From NCBI RefSeq assembly GCF_019599185.1, contig NZ_JAIEUL010000002.1:62001-126000 (forward strand): a stretch of 64,000 bases of DNA. The letters are read 5' to 3'. Below the pieces are notes generated by a model, which saw only the letters and a program-made list of their open reading frames with translations, had not been told where the DNA came from and did not search any database. This DNA is from Cryobacterium inferilacus (lineage in GTDB: Bacteria > Actinomycetota > Actinomycetes > Actinomycetales > Microbacteriaceae). Numbering within the stretch: position 1 is the first letter of the stretch; each line of letters begins with the position of its first letter. Of this stretch, positions 33,404 to 41,856 are shown piece after piece. Both the position numbers and the translations under genes were made by a program.

Positions 33404-33892
33404 GTGGTCGATTCCGACAACAAAGAACCAGAGAGTACGGTGGCGCCAGAGAACTCGCCAGGCAACGTCGATACCACGATGACGTTCAGCCAGGAGTTCG
33501 CGGCATCGCTGGCGGCTCTCGATTCGAACGTCACGGTCGAGGAGCAGGAAGCCATTGCGGCTCTGCCCTCCGGCTCGGCCCTGCTGGTGGTGCGCCGCGG
33601 ACCCAATTCCGGTGCGCGTTTCCTGCTCGATGCCGATGTCACGACCGTTGGCCGTCACCCGAACGCGGACATCTTCCTCGATGACGTCACGGTCTCAAGG
33701 CGGCACGCAGAGTTCCACCGCACCGAGCGCAAGTTCCAGGTCAAGGACCTCGGCTCGCTCAACGGCACCTACTTCGATGGCGAACGCATCGACCTGGCCG
33801 CCCTCAGCGACGGATCCGAAGTGCAGGTCGGCAAATTCCGCCTCACGTTCTACGCCTCGCGGCTCGACCTCGTTCATCTGGCGAGCGACTAG
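33404..33892 (+). CDS. garA: FHA-domain protein GarA/OdhI-like
   Basis: Phosphothreonine-binding regulator of 162 residues. In mycobacteria and corynebacteria the unphosphorylated form inhibits 2-oxoglutarate dehydrogenase and related enzymes and is switched off by Ser/Thr kinases. The FHA domain spans about residues 60-150, with GRHPNADIFLDDVTVSRRHAEF and LGSLNGTYFDGERI. The regulatory Thr-Thr is in VDTTMTFSQEF near residues 22-32, replacing the usual ETTS context. GTG start with TAGGAGGTG at 5-13 nt. Its stop overlaps the next merR start by one base. Confidence 0.93.
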   Translation: MVDSDNKEPESTVAPENSPGNVDTTMTFSQEFAASLAALDSNVTVEEQEAIAALPSGSALLVVRRGPNSGARFLLDADVTTVGRHPNADIFLDDVTVSRRHAEFHRTERKFQVKDLGSLNGTYFDGERIDLAALSDGSEVQVGKFRLTFYASRLDLVHLASD

Positions 33893-34590
33893 TGCCGGCG
33901 TCCTCCGCCCAGGCACGGAACCAGGGCGCGACGTCACTTCTGAGTATTGGCCAGGTGCTGGCACGGTTAACGCCGGAGTTCGCCGACCTGACCCCGTCCA
34001 AGCTGCGCTTCCTCGAGGAGCAAGGCCTGGTGTCGCCGGCCCGCACGGAGTCCGGGTACCGCAAGTTCAACAACGGTGACCTGGATCGACTCCGCCTGGT
34101 CCTGTCGATGCAGCGTGACCACTACCTGCCCCTGAAGGTCATCAAGGCCTACCTCGATGACCTGGATGCCGGTCGCTCACCGGTTCTTCCCGGCGGCGGC
34201 GCCCCCGGCCCCACCATGCTCACCACGGCCCGCCGCTTCAGCAGGGACGACCTCCTGCGTGAGGCCGGCGCGTCAGGCACCCTGCTGCACGACGCCGTCT
34301 CCGCGTCGATCATCCTGCCCGCAGAGCACTACGGCGATGACGCCCTCGCGGTGCTCCGCGCCCTCGTCGACCTGCAGCGCAGCGGCATCGAGCCGCGGCA
34401 CCTGCGGGGCTTCCGCGGCGCCGCCGAGCGCGAACTCGGCCTGATCGAAAGCGCCCTCGTTCCCCTCGCGCGTCGCAAGGACGCCTCCAGCCGAGCCAAG
34501 GCCGCCGAAATGGCCGTCGAAATCGCCGGCCAACTCGAGGTCATCCGCGGCAGCCTCATCCGCTCCGCCCTGGGTCGACTGAACAAATAA
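33892..34590 (+). CDS. ftsR: MerR-family regulator, FtsR/Rv1828-like
   Basis: A 232-residue winged-helix regulator. The N-terminal MerR domain runs LLSIGQVLARLTPEFADLTP then KLRFLEEQGLVSPARTESGY, near residues 16-56, followed by a helical dimer and effector region. In Corynebacterium the orthologue in this position (FtsR) activates ftsZ. It follows garA with a one-base overlap and has a GTG start, so the two are coupled. The effector is unknown and no metal-binding Cys are seen. Confidence 0.87.
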   Translation: MPASSAQARNQGATSLLSIGQVLARLTPEFADLTPSKLRFLEEQGLVSPARTESGYRKFNNGDLDRLRLVLSMQRDHYLPLKVIKAYLDDLDAGRSPVLPGGGAPGPTMLTTARRFSRDDLLREAGASGTLLHDAVSASIILPAEHYGDDALAVLRALVDLQRSGIEPRHLRGFRGAAERELGLIESALVPLARRKDASSRAKAAEMAVEIAGQLEVIRGSLIRSALGRLNK

Positions 34591-34741
34591 GTCGTACACT
34601 GAGAGTTCAACGCGGCGAAAAAACCAGCGTTCGCTCGACACGCCGACGTGTTCCGACGGATGTCATCGGTTGGGGCCGTCGGCCTCGCTAACGTTGAAGT
34701 GCGGCCTGAAGGTTCGCATCCACCCCCGAGAGGCTTTTCGT

Positions 34742-35293
34742 ATGAGTGAACTCAATCCCCGAGACGACTCCTCGCGGTACGGTCAGGGACTGCTTTTCAC
34801 CGACGGCATGCCGGAACTCGACGAGAACTCGGGCTACCGCGGCGCCGTGGCCGCTCGCGCGGCCGGTATCAGCTACCGCCAGCTCGACTACTGGGCCCGC
34901 ACCGAGCTCGTCGAGCCGACCGTGCGCGGCGCCTCCGGTTCCGGAACCCAGCGCCTCTACGGATTCCGCGACATCCTCGTGCTCAAGCTCGTGAAGCGAC
35001 TTCTCGACACCGGTATCTCCCTGCAGCAGATCCGCACCGCCGTCAACCAGCTGCGCGAGTCAGGGGTGAACGACCTCGCCCAGACCACTCTGATGAGCGA
35101 CGGCGCCAGCGTCTACCTGTGCACCTCCAACGACGAGGTCATCGACCTCGTCAGCCGCGGCCAGGGTGTCTTCGGCATCGCCGTCGGCAAGGTCCTGCGC
35201 GAGGTGGAGACGACTCTGGTCGAGCTGGACACCCAGTCCACCGACCCCGCAGACGAACTGGCCGTGCGCCGAGTCTCCCGCAAGGTTTCGTAA
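34742..35293 (+). CDS. MerR-family regulator, Rv1830-like
   Basis: Second MerR protein of the cluster, 183 residues. The DNA-binding part is GYRGAVAARAAGISYRQLDY then WARTELVEPTVRGASGSGTQ, near residues 31-75, with a C-terminal region containing SVYLCTSNDEVIDLVSRGQG. ATG 34742 has GAGAGG about 9 nt upstream; the longer frame from 34670 is not supported. In mycobacteria a bifunctional-nuclease (DUF151) gene lies between the two merR genes; here only 151 bp separates them. Probably transcribed on its own (TACACT near 34594). Confidence 0.87.
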   Translation: MSELNPRDDSSRYGQGLLFTDGMPELDENSGYRGAVAARAAGISYRQLDYWARTELVEPTVRGASGSGTQRLYGFRDILVLKLVKRLLDTGISLQQIRTAVNQLRESGVNDLAQTTLMSDGASVYLCTSNDEVIDLVSRGQGVFGIAVGKVLREVETTLVELDTQSTDPADELAVRRVSRKVS

Positions 35294-35319
35294 CCACCTC
35301 TGGCTCGCGAACCGCGAAG

Positions 35320-35349
35320 AGCCCCACACCGCCGTCGCGGTGTGGGGCT
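35320..35349 (+). terminator. Strong hairpin after the second merR gene
   Basis: AGCCCCACACCGC and GCGGTGTGGGGCT form a perfect 13-bp stem with a CGTC loop, 26 nt past the stop. The following bases (GTGTCGTTC) are only mildly U-rich. It lies between convergent genes. Confidence 0.75.
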
Positions 35350-35353
35350 GTGT

Positions 35354-35417
35354 CGTTCAGGGGCCGTGCCGTTCAGGGGCGGGGCCGTTCAGGGGCTGAG
35401 CCGTTGATGGGCTGAGC
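35354..35417. repeat. Four 16-nt tandem repeats between merR and parA
   Basis: Units CGTTCAGGGGCCGTGC, CGTTCAGGGGCGGGGC, CGTTCAGGGGCTGAGC and CGTTGATGGGCTGAGC run head to tail, then CGTGGTGAGCC as a decayed fifth. The block lies between convergent genes just after the terminator. Confidence 0.9.
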
Positions 35418-35443
35418 CGTGGTGAGCCGGCCTGCCGGGCGGG

Positions 35444-36256
35444 TCAGCGCGTGGGGGTCTCCGCGTACTCGCCGATGCGAGCGGTGCGAAGCACCCGGTC
35501 CAGGATCTGATCGAAGTACTGGGCCATCTCCTGGGCGCTGTCGCCCGGCCAGGTGTGCAGCGGCTTGGCCGCACCCTGCGCCTGTTGCAGGCTGGTGCGC
35601 TCGGGAAGTTGCGGGCTGAGCACGAGCGGACCGAACATGTCACGCAGCTCCTTGATCCGGAACTGGTGCTCGAGCGACGCGGTGCGGGCCCGGTTGACGA
35701 TGATGCCCAGCGGCTGCAACCGGGGGCTGAGACCACGACGGATCTCCTCGATCGCGCGCAGGGCACGGTCGGCGGCGGCGACGGAGAACAGGCCGGGTTC
35801 GGTGACAACGGCGACGCGGTCGCTCGCGGCCCAGGCGGTGCGGGTGAGCGCGTTCAGCGACGGGGCACAGTCGATCAGCACCAGGTCGTAGTCCTTCTCC
35901 ACTGTGGAGAGGGCCTCCTCGAGCTTCCAGATGTCCCTGATGCTGGGGTGCGGGCCGTCGAAGTTGATGGCAGACGGGCTGCCGATCATGACGTCGATGG
36001 TGCCGGGGCGGCCCCGGGTCCAGCCGCTGGGCGCAATGGCGGCGCGCACCACTTTCTCCTTCGGCGAAGCCAGCACGTCGGCCACATTGAGGTGTCCGGC
36101 GAGCTGAATGTCCAACCCGGTGGAGACATCCGATTGCGGATCGAGGTCGACCACAAGGGTTCGGACACCGCGGGCGAAGGCAGCGGAAGCGAGACCAAGG
36201 GTTACCGTGGTCTTGCCTACCCCGCCCTTGAGGGAGCTAACGCTAAGTACGTGCAC
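35444..36256 (-). CDS. ParA-family ATPase (orphan)
   Basis: Deviant-Walker ATPase of about 270 residues. The N-terminal motif is SSLKGGVGKTTVTLGLASAA near residues 6-25 (both Lys of the ParA type), then VVDLDPQSDVSTGLD and VLIDCAPSLNALT. No parB or parS-like site is adjacent, and the gene lies away from any origin signature, so this is an orphan whose cargo is unknown. GTG 36256 is preferred because AAGG lies upstream and it gives the common VHVLSVSSLKGG start; GTG 36277 is possible. Divergent from pyc by 76 bp. Confidence 0.88.
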   Translation of the reverse strand: MHVLSVSSLKGGVGKTTVTLGLASAAFARGVRTLVVDLDPQSDVSTGLDIQLAGHLNVADVLASPKEKVVRAAIAPSGWTRGRPGTIDVMIGSPSAINFDGPHPSIRDIWKLEEALSTVEKDYDLVLIDCAPSLNALTRTAWAASDRVAVVTEPGLFSVAAADRALRAIEEIRRGLSPRLQPLGIIVNRARTASLEHQFRIKELRDMFGPLVLSPQLPERTSLQQAQGAAKPLHTWPGDSAQEMAQYFDQILDRVLRTARIGEYAETPTR

Positions 36257-36332
36257 AAGTAGATACGTTACCTTCACTAGTCTTAGAGAACCTAACCGTC
36301 AGCCGGCGCCGCTCCCGGATCGAAAGGTCTCT

Positions 36333-39300
36333 ATGTTCACCAAAATCCTCGTCGCCAATCGTGGAGAGATAGCCATCCGCGCGTTCCGCGCCGCCTACGA
36401 ACTGGGAGCGAAAACTGTCGCCGTCTTCCCGTTCGAAGACCGCAACTCGCTGCACCGCCTGAAGGCGGATGAGGCATACGAGATCGGTGAACCTGGCCAT
36501 CCGGTGCGGGCCTACCTTGATGTGTCCGAGATCATCCGGGTCGCCAAGGAGAGTGGCGCAGACGCCATCTACCCCGGCTATGGCTTCCTCTCCGAGAACC
36601 CCGAACTCGCCGAAGCGGCCAAGGCCGCCGGTATCACCTTCATCGGCCCCGGCTCGCACGTGCTCGAAATGGCCGGCAACAAGGTCACCGCCAAGGAGCA
36701 CGCCATTGCCGCCGGTGTTCCGGTGCTCAAGTCCAGCGCACCGTCGCGCGACGTCGAGGAGCTCATCGCGGCGGCGGAGGAAATCGGCTTCCCGATCTTC
36801 GCCAAGGCCGTCGCAGGCGGCGGCGGGCGCGGTATGCGCCGGGTCGCCAGCATGGCCGAGCTCCGCGGCTCCCTGGAAGAGGCCATGCGCGAGGCCAACA
36901 GCGCGTTCGGTGACCCCACCATGTTCCTCGAGCAGGCCGTGCTCCGCCCGCGCCACATCGAGGTGCAGATCCTCGCGGATGCCTCCGGCGAGACCGTGCA
37001 CCTGTTCGAGCGGGACTGCTCCGTGCAGCGCCGCCACCAGAAGGTCATCGAGATCGCCCCGGCACCCAACCTGCCCGAAGAGATCCGTCAGCGCCTGCAC
37101 GCCGATGCCGTGGCCTTCGCCAGGTCGATCGGCTACGTCAACGCCGGCACCGTCGAGTTCCTGCTCGACACCGTGGGTGAGCGCGCCGGGCAGCACGTGT
37201 TCATCGAGATGAACCCGCGCATCCAGGTCGAGCACACCGTGACCGAAGAGGTCACGGACGTCGACCTCGTGCAGTCCCAGATCCGGATCGCGGCGGGGGA
37301 GACCCTCGCCGACCTCGGCCTCGCCCAGGACTCGATCAAACTGCGCGGCTTCGCCCTGCAGTGCCGCATCACCACGGAAGACCCCACCGCGGGCTTCCGC
37401 CCCGACACGGGCAAGATCACCACGTACCGCTCACCCGGCGGCGCCGGCATCCGCCTGGACGGCGGAACGATCAACCCCGGCGCCCAGATCAGCCCGCACT
37501 TCGACTCCATGCTCGCCAAGCTCACCTGCCGGGGCCGCGATTACGCCTCAGCGGTCACCCGCTCCAAGCGCGCCCTGGCCGAGTTCCGCATCCGTGGCGT
37601 CTCCACGAACATCGCCTTCCTCCAGGCGGTGCTCGAGGACCCCGACTTCGCCAACGGTGACCTGAGCACCTCCTTCATCGACGAGCGCCCGCAGCTGCTG
37701 CGCGGCCGGGCGTCGAAGGACCGCGGCACCAAGATCCTCAACTGGCTCGCCGACGTCACCGTCAACCAGCCCAACGGTGTGCCCATCACCCTGCTGAACC
37801 CGGCAGAGAAGCTGCCCAAGATCGACCTCTCTCAGCCGGCCCCCGACGGTTCACGGCAGAAGCTGCAGCTGCTCGGACCGGTCGGCTTCGCCAGCGCGCT
37901 GCGCCAGCAGACCGCCCTGGCCGTCACCGACACCACCTTCCGCGACGCCCACCAGTCGCTGCTGGCCACCCGGGTGCGCACCAAGGACCTGGTCGCGGTC
38001 GCCCCGCACGTCGCCAGGCTCACCCCCGAGCTGCTCTCCGTGGAGGCCTGGGGCGGTGCCACCTACGACGTGGCCCTGCGCTTCCTCGGCGAAGACCCGT
38101 GGGAGCGCCTCGGCGCCCTCCGTGAGGCGCTGCCGAACATCAACATCCAGATGCTGCTGCGCGGCCGCAACACCGTCGGTTACACCCCGTATCCCACCGA
38201 GGTGACGGATGCGTTCGTCCGCGAGGCCAGCGACTCCGGTGTCGATATCTTCCGCATCTTCGACGCCCTCAACGACGTCAACCAGATGCGTCCGGCCATC
38301 GACGCGGTGCTCAACACCGGCACCAGCGTCGCCGAGGTCGCCCTCTGCTACACCGGCGACCTGCTCGACCCGGCCGAGAACCTCTACACCCTGGATTACT
38401 ACCTGCGCCTGGCCGACCAGATCGTTGAATCCGGCGCACACATCCTCGCCATCAAGGACATGGCCGGGCTGCTGCGCCCGGCGGCGGCGGAGAAGCTCGT
38501 CACGGCCCTGCGCGACCGGTTCGACCTGCCGGTGCACGTGCACACCCACGACACCCCCGGCGGCCAGCTCGCGACACTGCTCGCGGCCTCCCGTGCCGGC
38601 GCAGACGCTGTCGACGTGGCCAGCGCCCCGATGGGCGGCACCACCAGTCAGCCGTCGGCGTCGTCCCTCGTCGCCGCGCTCGCGCACACCGAGCGCGACA
38701 CCGGTATCTCGCTGCGGAACGTCTGCGACCTCGAGCCGTACTGGGAAGACGTCCGCCGGGTCTACCACCCCTTCGAATCCGGCCTGCGGGCTCCCACCGG
38801 TCGGGTCTACAAGCACGAGATCCCCGGCGGCCAGCTCTCCAACCTGCGCACCCAGGCCGTCGCGCTCGGCCTGGCCGATGACTTCGAACTGATCGAAGAC
38901 ATGTACGCCGCGGCGAACAGCATCCTGGGCCGCGTGCCCAAGGTGACGCCGTCCTCCAAGGTCGTCGGCGACCTGGCGCTGTACCTGGCCGCGGTGAACG
39001 CGGACCCGGCCGACTTCGAGGCCAACCCGGCCAAGTACGACGTGCCGGACTCCGTGGTGGGCTTCATGGCCGGCGAGCTGGGCGACCTGCCCGGCGGCTG
39101 GCCGGAGCCCTTCCGCAGCAAGGTCCTCGAGGGTCGCAACATCCGGGTGAGCACCACCGAGCTGACCGACGACGAGCGCACCGCGCTCGGTGGCGACAGC
39201 GACACCCGCCGTGGCATGCTCAACCAGTTGCTCTTCCCCGCACCCACGCGGCATTTCCAGCAGATCCGTGAACTCTTCGGCGACCTGTCGGTGATCGACA

Positions 39301-39737
39301 CCGTCGACTACCTCTACGGTCTGCGTCAGGGTACGGAGCACTCGGTCGAGATCGACAAGGGCGTTCGGCTCTATGTCGGGCTGGAGGCCATCGGTGAGGC
39401 CGACGACAAGGGCATGCGCACCGTCATGACCATCCTCAACGGCCAGTTGCGTCCCGTGTTCGTGCGTGACCGCAGCATCGCCGTGGTCACCAAGGCCGCG
39501 GAGAAGGCGGACGCGAACCAGCCCGGCCAGGTGGCCGCCCCGTTCTCCGGCGTGGTCACCCTGCAGGTGGCCGAGGGCGACCAGGTCGTCGCCGGTCAGA
39601 GCGTGGCGTCGATCGAGGCCATGAAGATGGAAGCCGCCATCACCTCACCCATCGCGGGCGTGGTGGACAGGGTGGCGATCCCCGTCACCCAGCAGGTCGA
39701 CGCCGGCGACCTGCTCGTGGTGGTGCGTCCGCGCTAG
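36333..39737 (+). CDS. pyc: Pyruvate carboxylase
   Basis: Biotin enzyme that carboxylates pyruvate to oxaloacetate to refill the TCA cycle. Of 1134 residues: biotin carboxylase (about 1-455; KILVANRGEIAIRAFRAAYE, KAVAGGGGRGMRRV, EMNPRIQVEHTVTEE), carboxyltransferase (about 530-1000; TDTTFRDAHQSLLATRVRTK) and a C-terminal biotinyl domain with the biotinylated Lys in SIEAMKMEAAI near 1098. ATG 36333 has GAAAGG 6-11 nt upstream. Single-chain and full length. GarA, 2.5 kb away, controls the same part of metabolism but there is no operon link. Confidence 0.97.
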   Translation: MFTKILVANRGEIAIRAFRAAYELGAKTVAVFPFEDRNSLHRLKADEAYEIGEPGHPVRAYLDVSEIIRVAKESGADAIYPGYGFLSENPELAEAAKAAGITFIGPGSHVLEMAGNKVTAKEHAIAAGVPVLKSSAPSRDVEELIAAAEEIGFPIFAKAVAGGGGRGMRRVASMAELRGSLEEAMREANSAFGDPTMFLEQAVLRPRHIEVQILADASGETVHLFERDCSVQRRHQKVIEIAPAPNLPEEIRQRLHADAVAFARSIGYVNAGTVEFLLDTVGERAGQHVFIEMNPRIQVEHTVTEEVTDVDLVQSQIRIAAGETLADLGLAQDSIKLRGFALQCRITTEDPTAGFRPDTGKITTYRSPGGAGIRLDGGTINPGAQISPHFDSMLAKLTCRGRDYASAVTRSKRALAEFRIRGVSTNIAFLQAVLEDPDFANGDLSTSFIDERPQLLRGRASKDRGTKILNWLADVTVNQPNGVPITLLNPAEKLPKIDLSQPAPDGSRQKLQLLGPVGFASALRQQTALAVTDTTFRDAHQSLLATRVRTKDLVAVAPHVARLTPELLSVEAWGGATYDVALRFLGEDPWERLGALREALPNINIQMLLRGRNTVGYTPYPTEVTDAFVREASDSGVDIFRIFDALNDVNQMRPAIDAVLNTGTSVAEVALCYTGDLLDPAENLYTLDYYLRLADQIVESGAHILAIKDMAGLLRPAAAEKLVTALRDRFDLPVHVHTHDTPGGQLATLLAASRAGADAVDVASAPMGGTTSQPSASSLVAALAHTERDTGISLRNVCDLEPYWEDVRRVYHPFESGLRAPTGRVYKHEIPGGQLSNLRTQAVALGLADDFELIEDMYAAANSILGRVPKVTPSSKVVGDLALYLAAVNADPADFEANPAKYDVPDSVVGFMAGELGDLPGGWPEPFRSKVLEGRNIRVSTTELTDDERTALGGDSDTRRGMLNQLLFPAPTRHFQQIRELFGDLSVIDTVDYLYGLRQGTEHSVEIDKGVRLYVGLEAIGEADDKGMRTVMTILNGQLRPVFVRDRSIAVVTKAAEKADANQPGQVAAPFSGVVTLQVAEGDQVVAGQSVASIEAMKMEAAITSPIAGVVDRVAIPVTQQVDAGDLLVVVRPR

Positions 39738-39794
39738 GCTGAGGCCTGATTTGCGGCCCGCAACGCGTGGGCCGAACCCGACGAGGAGTCTGCT

Positions 39795-41204
39795 GTGTCG
39801 AACGAACGTTCAGGCGACGACGTGCCATACGACGAAGGCGACGGCGAACTCGCCCCGGCCCCCACCAGGGCCGGGGCGACCGGTCCCCGCGGGTCCGGTC
39901 GCCGGTCGGCCGGCCAGACCGGTGCGCTCGACGGCGCTCCCGGCGGCTCGTTCGCTGGCCAGGACGCCCGGGGGTCGGAGTTCAGCGGTGTGCAGTACGA
40001 CAGTGTCGAATACCACAGCGAACTGCCCCCGCACACCCGCGACAACCTCGCCTCGGCCCTGCCGGAGAGCGGTGGCCCGGTCGGCGCCACCCCCGCCACC
40101 CACACCGTCGAGATCCACACCCCGCAGCCCGTCCGCTCGAGCGCGGCCACCGCGTCCGTGGCGCTGAACACGGCGGCCCCCGGAACCGGGTCCGTCGGTG
40201 CCGGCAGCACCCGCCGTGATCGCACCAGGGCCACGACATCAGCCGGTGCACCCGGCGCGCCCGAAACCGCGTCGATGCTCACCTCCGACCGCCTGCTCGA
40301 GGTGAACCGGCGCACCAGGCGTGCGCCCAACGGTGCCTGGAACCGGTTCGTCTACAACGTGTCCTTCCACCTGATCAACCTCGGTGACTCCGCCAAGGTG
40401 CGGGCGCAGCTTGCGCTGGATGAGCGCATCCGCAAGGAGTTCGAGGGTGGCGCCCGGTTCGTGCCGATCCTCACCCGCAAGGGCGGCGTCGGCAAGACCA
40501 CCGTCACCGCACTGCTCGGGATGGCCCTGGCCGATGCCAGGGAAGACCGGATCATCGCGATCGACGCGAACCCCGACCGGGGAACCCTGTCCGAGCGGGT
40601 CAGCAAGCAGACCAGGTCGACCGTGCGCGACGTCGTCACCAAGGCGGCGGCCATCGGCGGGTTCACCGATTTCTCCGCCCTGGTCTCCCGCGACGAGACC
40701 CGCCTGGACATCCTCGCCAGCGACACCGATCCGCTGCTCTCCGAGGCGTTCGACGAGGACGACTACAACGTCGTCGCCGACCAGGCCGCCCGGTTCTACT
40801 CGATCGTGCTCACCGACTGCGGAACCGGCATCGTCCACTCCGTCATGCGGGCGACCCTGCAGCGCGCCGACTCCATCGTGATCGTGTCCGGCGGCAGCGT
40901 CGACGAGGCCAGGCTGGCGTCGGAGACCCTCACCTGGCTCGAGGCCAACGGCTACGGCGACCTGGTGAAGAACGCCATCGTCGCGCTGAACACCGCCACC
41001 CAGGGCACGAACCTGATCAAGCTCGAGGAGATCGAGTCGCACTTCCGAACCCGGGTGCGCGAGATCGTGCGCATCCCCTACGACCCGCAGCTGGCCGCCG
41101 GCAGTGTGGTGTCCTATCAGAACCTCAAGCCGCTCACCCGGCTGGCCTCCCGCACCCTCGCCGCGCTCGTGGTCGAGGGGCTGCCGGCCGAACGCCGCGG
41201 CTGA
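39795..41204 (+). CDS. MinD/ParA-like ATPase with disordered N-terminus (EspI-like)
   Basis: A 469-residue protein: about 165 low-complexity, acidic then Ser/Ala/Pro-rich residues, a short conserved lead-in (RFVYNVSFHLINLGDSAKVR) and a MinD-type ATPase with TRKGGVGKTTVTALLGMALA near residues 230-250 and IAIDANPDRGTLSERVSKQT near 255-275. The Asn-Pro-Asp-Arg-Gly-Thr-Leu segment and the lead-in resemble EspI and other MinD-like proteins tied to type VII secretion in actinobacteria. No esx or ecc gene is in the window. Its start (GTG 39795) lies 57 bp after pyc. Function unassigned. Confidence 0.8.
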   Translation: MSNERSGDDVPYDEGDGELAPAPTRAGATGPRGSGRRSAGQTGALDGAPGGSFAGQDARGSEFSGVQYDSVEYHSELPPHTRDNLASALPESGGPVGATPATHTVEIHTPQPVRSSAATASVALNTAAPGTGSVGAGSTRRDRTRATTSAGAPGAPETASMLTSDRLLEVNRRTRRAPNGAWNRFVYNVSFHLINLGDSAKVRAQLALDERIRKEFEGGARFVPILTRKGGVGKTTVTALLGMALADAREDRIIAIDANPDRGTLSERVSKQTRSTVRDVVTKAAAIGGFTDFSALVSRDETRLDILASDTDPLLSEAFDEDDYNVVADQAARFYSIVLTDCGTGIVHSVMRATLQRADSIVIVSGGSVDEARLASETLTWLEANGYGDLVKNAIVALNTATQGTNLIKLEEIESHFRTRVREIVRIPYDPQLAAGSVVSYQNLKPLTRLASRTLAALVVEGLPAERRG

Positions 41205-41255
41205 ATCCGTTCCACCCCGCCTGTTCCCGTCCCGCCTCCCCGAAGAGAGTTTCCC

Positions 41256-41747
41256 GTGCCCGAACGCCAGATCCGCCTACTGGGCGACCCCGTCCTGAAG
41301 ACCCGCTCAGAGCCCATCGGCGTCATCGACGCCCGTGTGCGCGGCCTGGTGGAGGATCTGTTGGACAGCGTCAGACTGCCCGGCCGGGCCGGTGTGGCTG
41401 CGTCGCAGATCGGCGTCAATCTGCGTGCGTTTAGTTACAACATCGACGGGGATATCGGCTACATCCTCAACCCCGTCCTCGTTGAACTCGCGGGGGAGCC
41501 GGAGCTCGTCGATGAGGGCTGCCTCTCGGTGCCCGGGCTCTGGTACCCGACCAAGCGGTACCCGTTCGCCAGGGTCACGGGTATCGACCTGGACGGCAAC
41601 CCGGTCGCCCTGGCCGGAGAGGGACTGCTGGCGCAGGCACTGCAGCACGAGACCGACCACCTGGACGGGCTGCTCTACCTCGACAGGCTCGACAAGGAGA
41701 ACCGGCGGGCCGCGATGAAAGAAGTGCGCGAGTCGGACTGGTTCTAA
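41256..41747 (+). CDS. def: Peptide deformylase
   Basis: Removes the formyl group from the N-terminal Met of nascent proteins. The 163-residue protein has motif 1 GVAASQIGV near residues 46-54, motif 2 EGCLSVPGL near 87-95 (metal Cys) and motif 3 QHETDHLDG near 130-138 (metal His and catalytic Glu). Motif 1 begins RAGVAASQ where most have GxGLAAxQ. GTG start with GAAGAGAG 6-14 nt upstream. 51 bp after the MinD-like gene. Confidence 0.94.
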   Translation: MPERQIRLLGDPVLKTRSEPIGVIDARVRGLVEDLLDSVRLPGRAGVAASQIGVNLRAFSYNIDGDIGYILNPVLVELAGEPELVDEGCLSVPGLWYPTKRYPFARVTGIDLDGNPVALAGEGLLAQALQHETDHLDGLLYLDRLDKENRRAAMKEVRESDWF

Positions 41748-41808
41748 CCCGTTCCACCCGCGACTCTCAGCTGCGACCTGCCTGCGACCCTCACCCCGCG
41801 ACCTGCCC

Positions 41809-41850
41809 GCCGGACGAGCTGCCCTGCTCTCTCTGGGCAGCTCGTCCGGC
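41809..41850. terminator. Bidirectional hairpin between def and the acyl-CoA ligase gene
   Basis: GCCGGACGAGCTGCCC (41809-41824) pairs perfectly over 16 bp with GGGCAGCTCGTCCGGC (41835-41850), loop TGCTCTCTCT. It lies between convergent stops; there is no U-tract. Confidence 0.75.
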
Positions 41851-41856
41851 ACCGCG

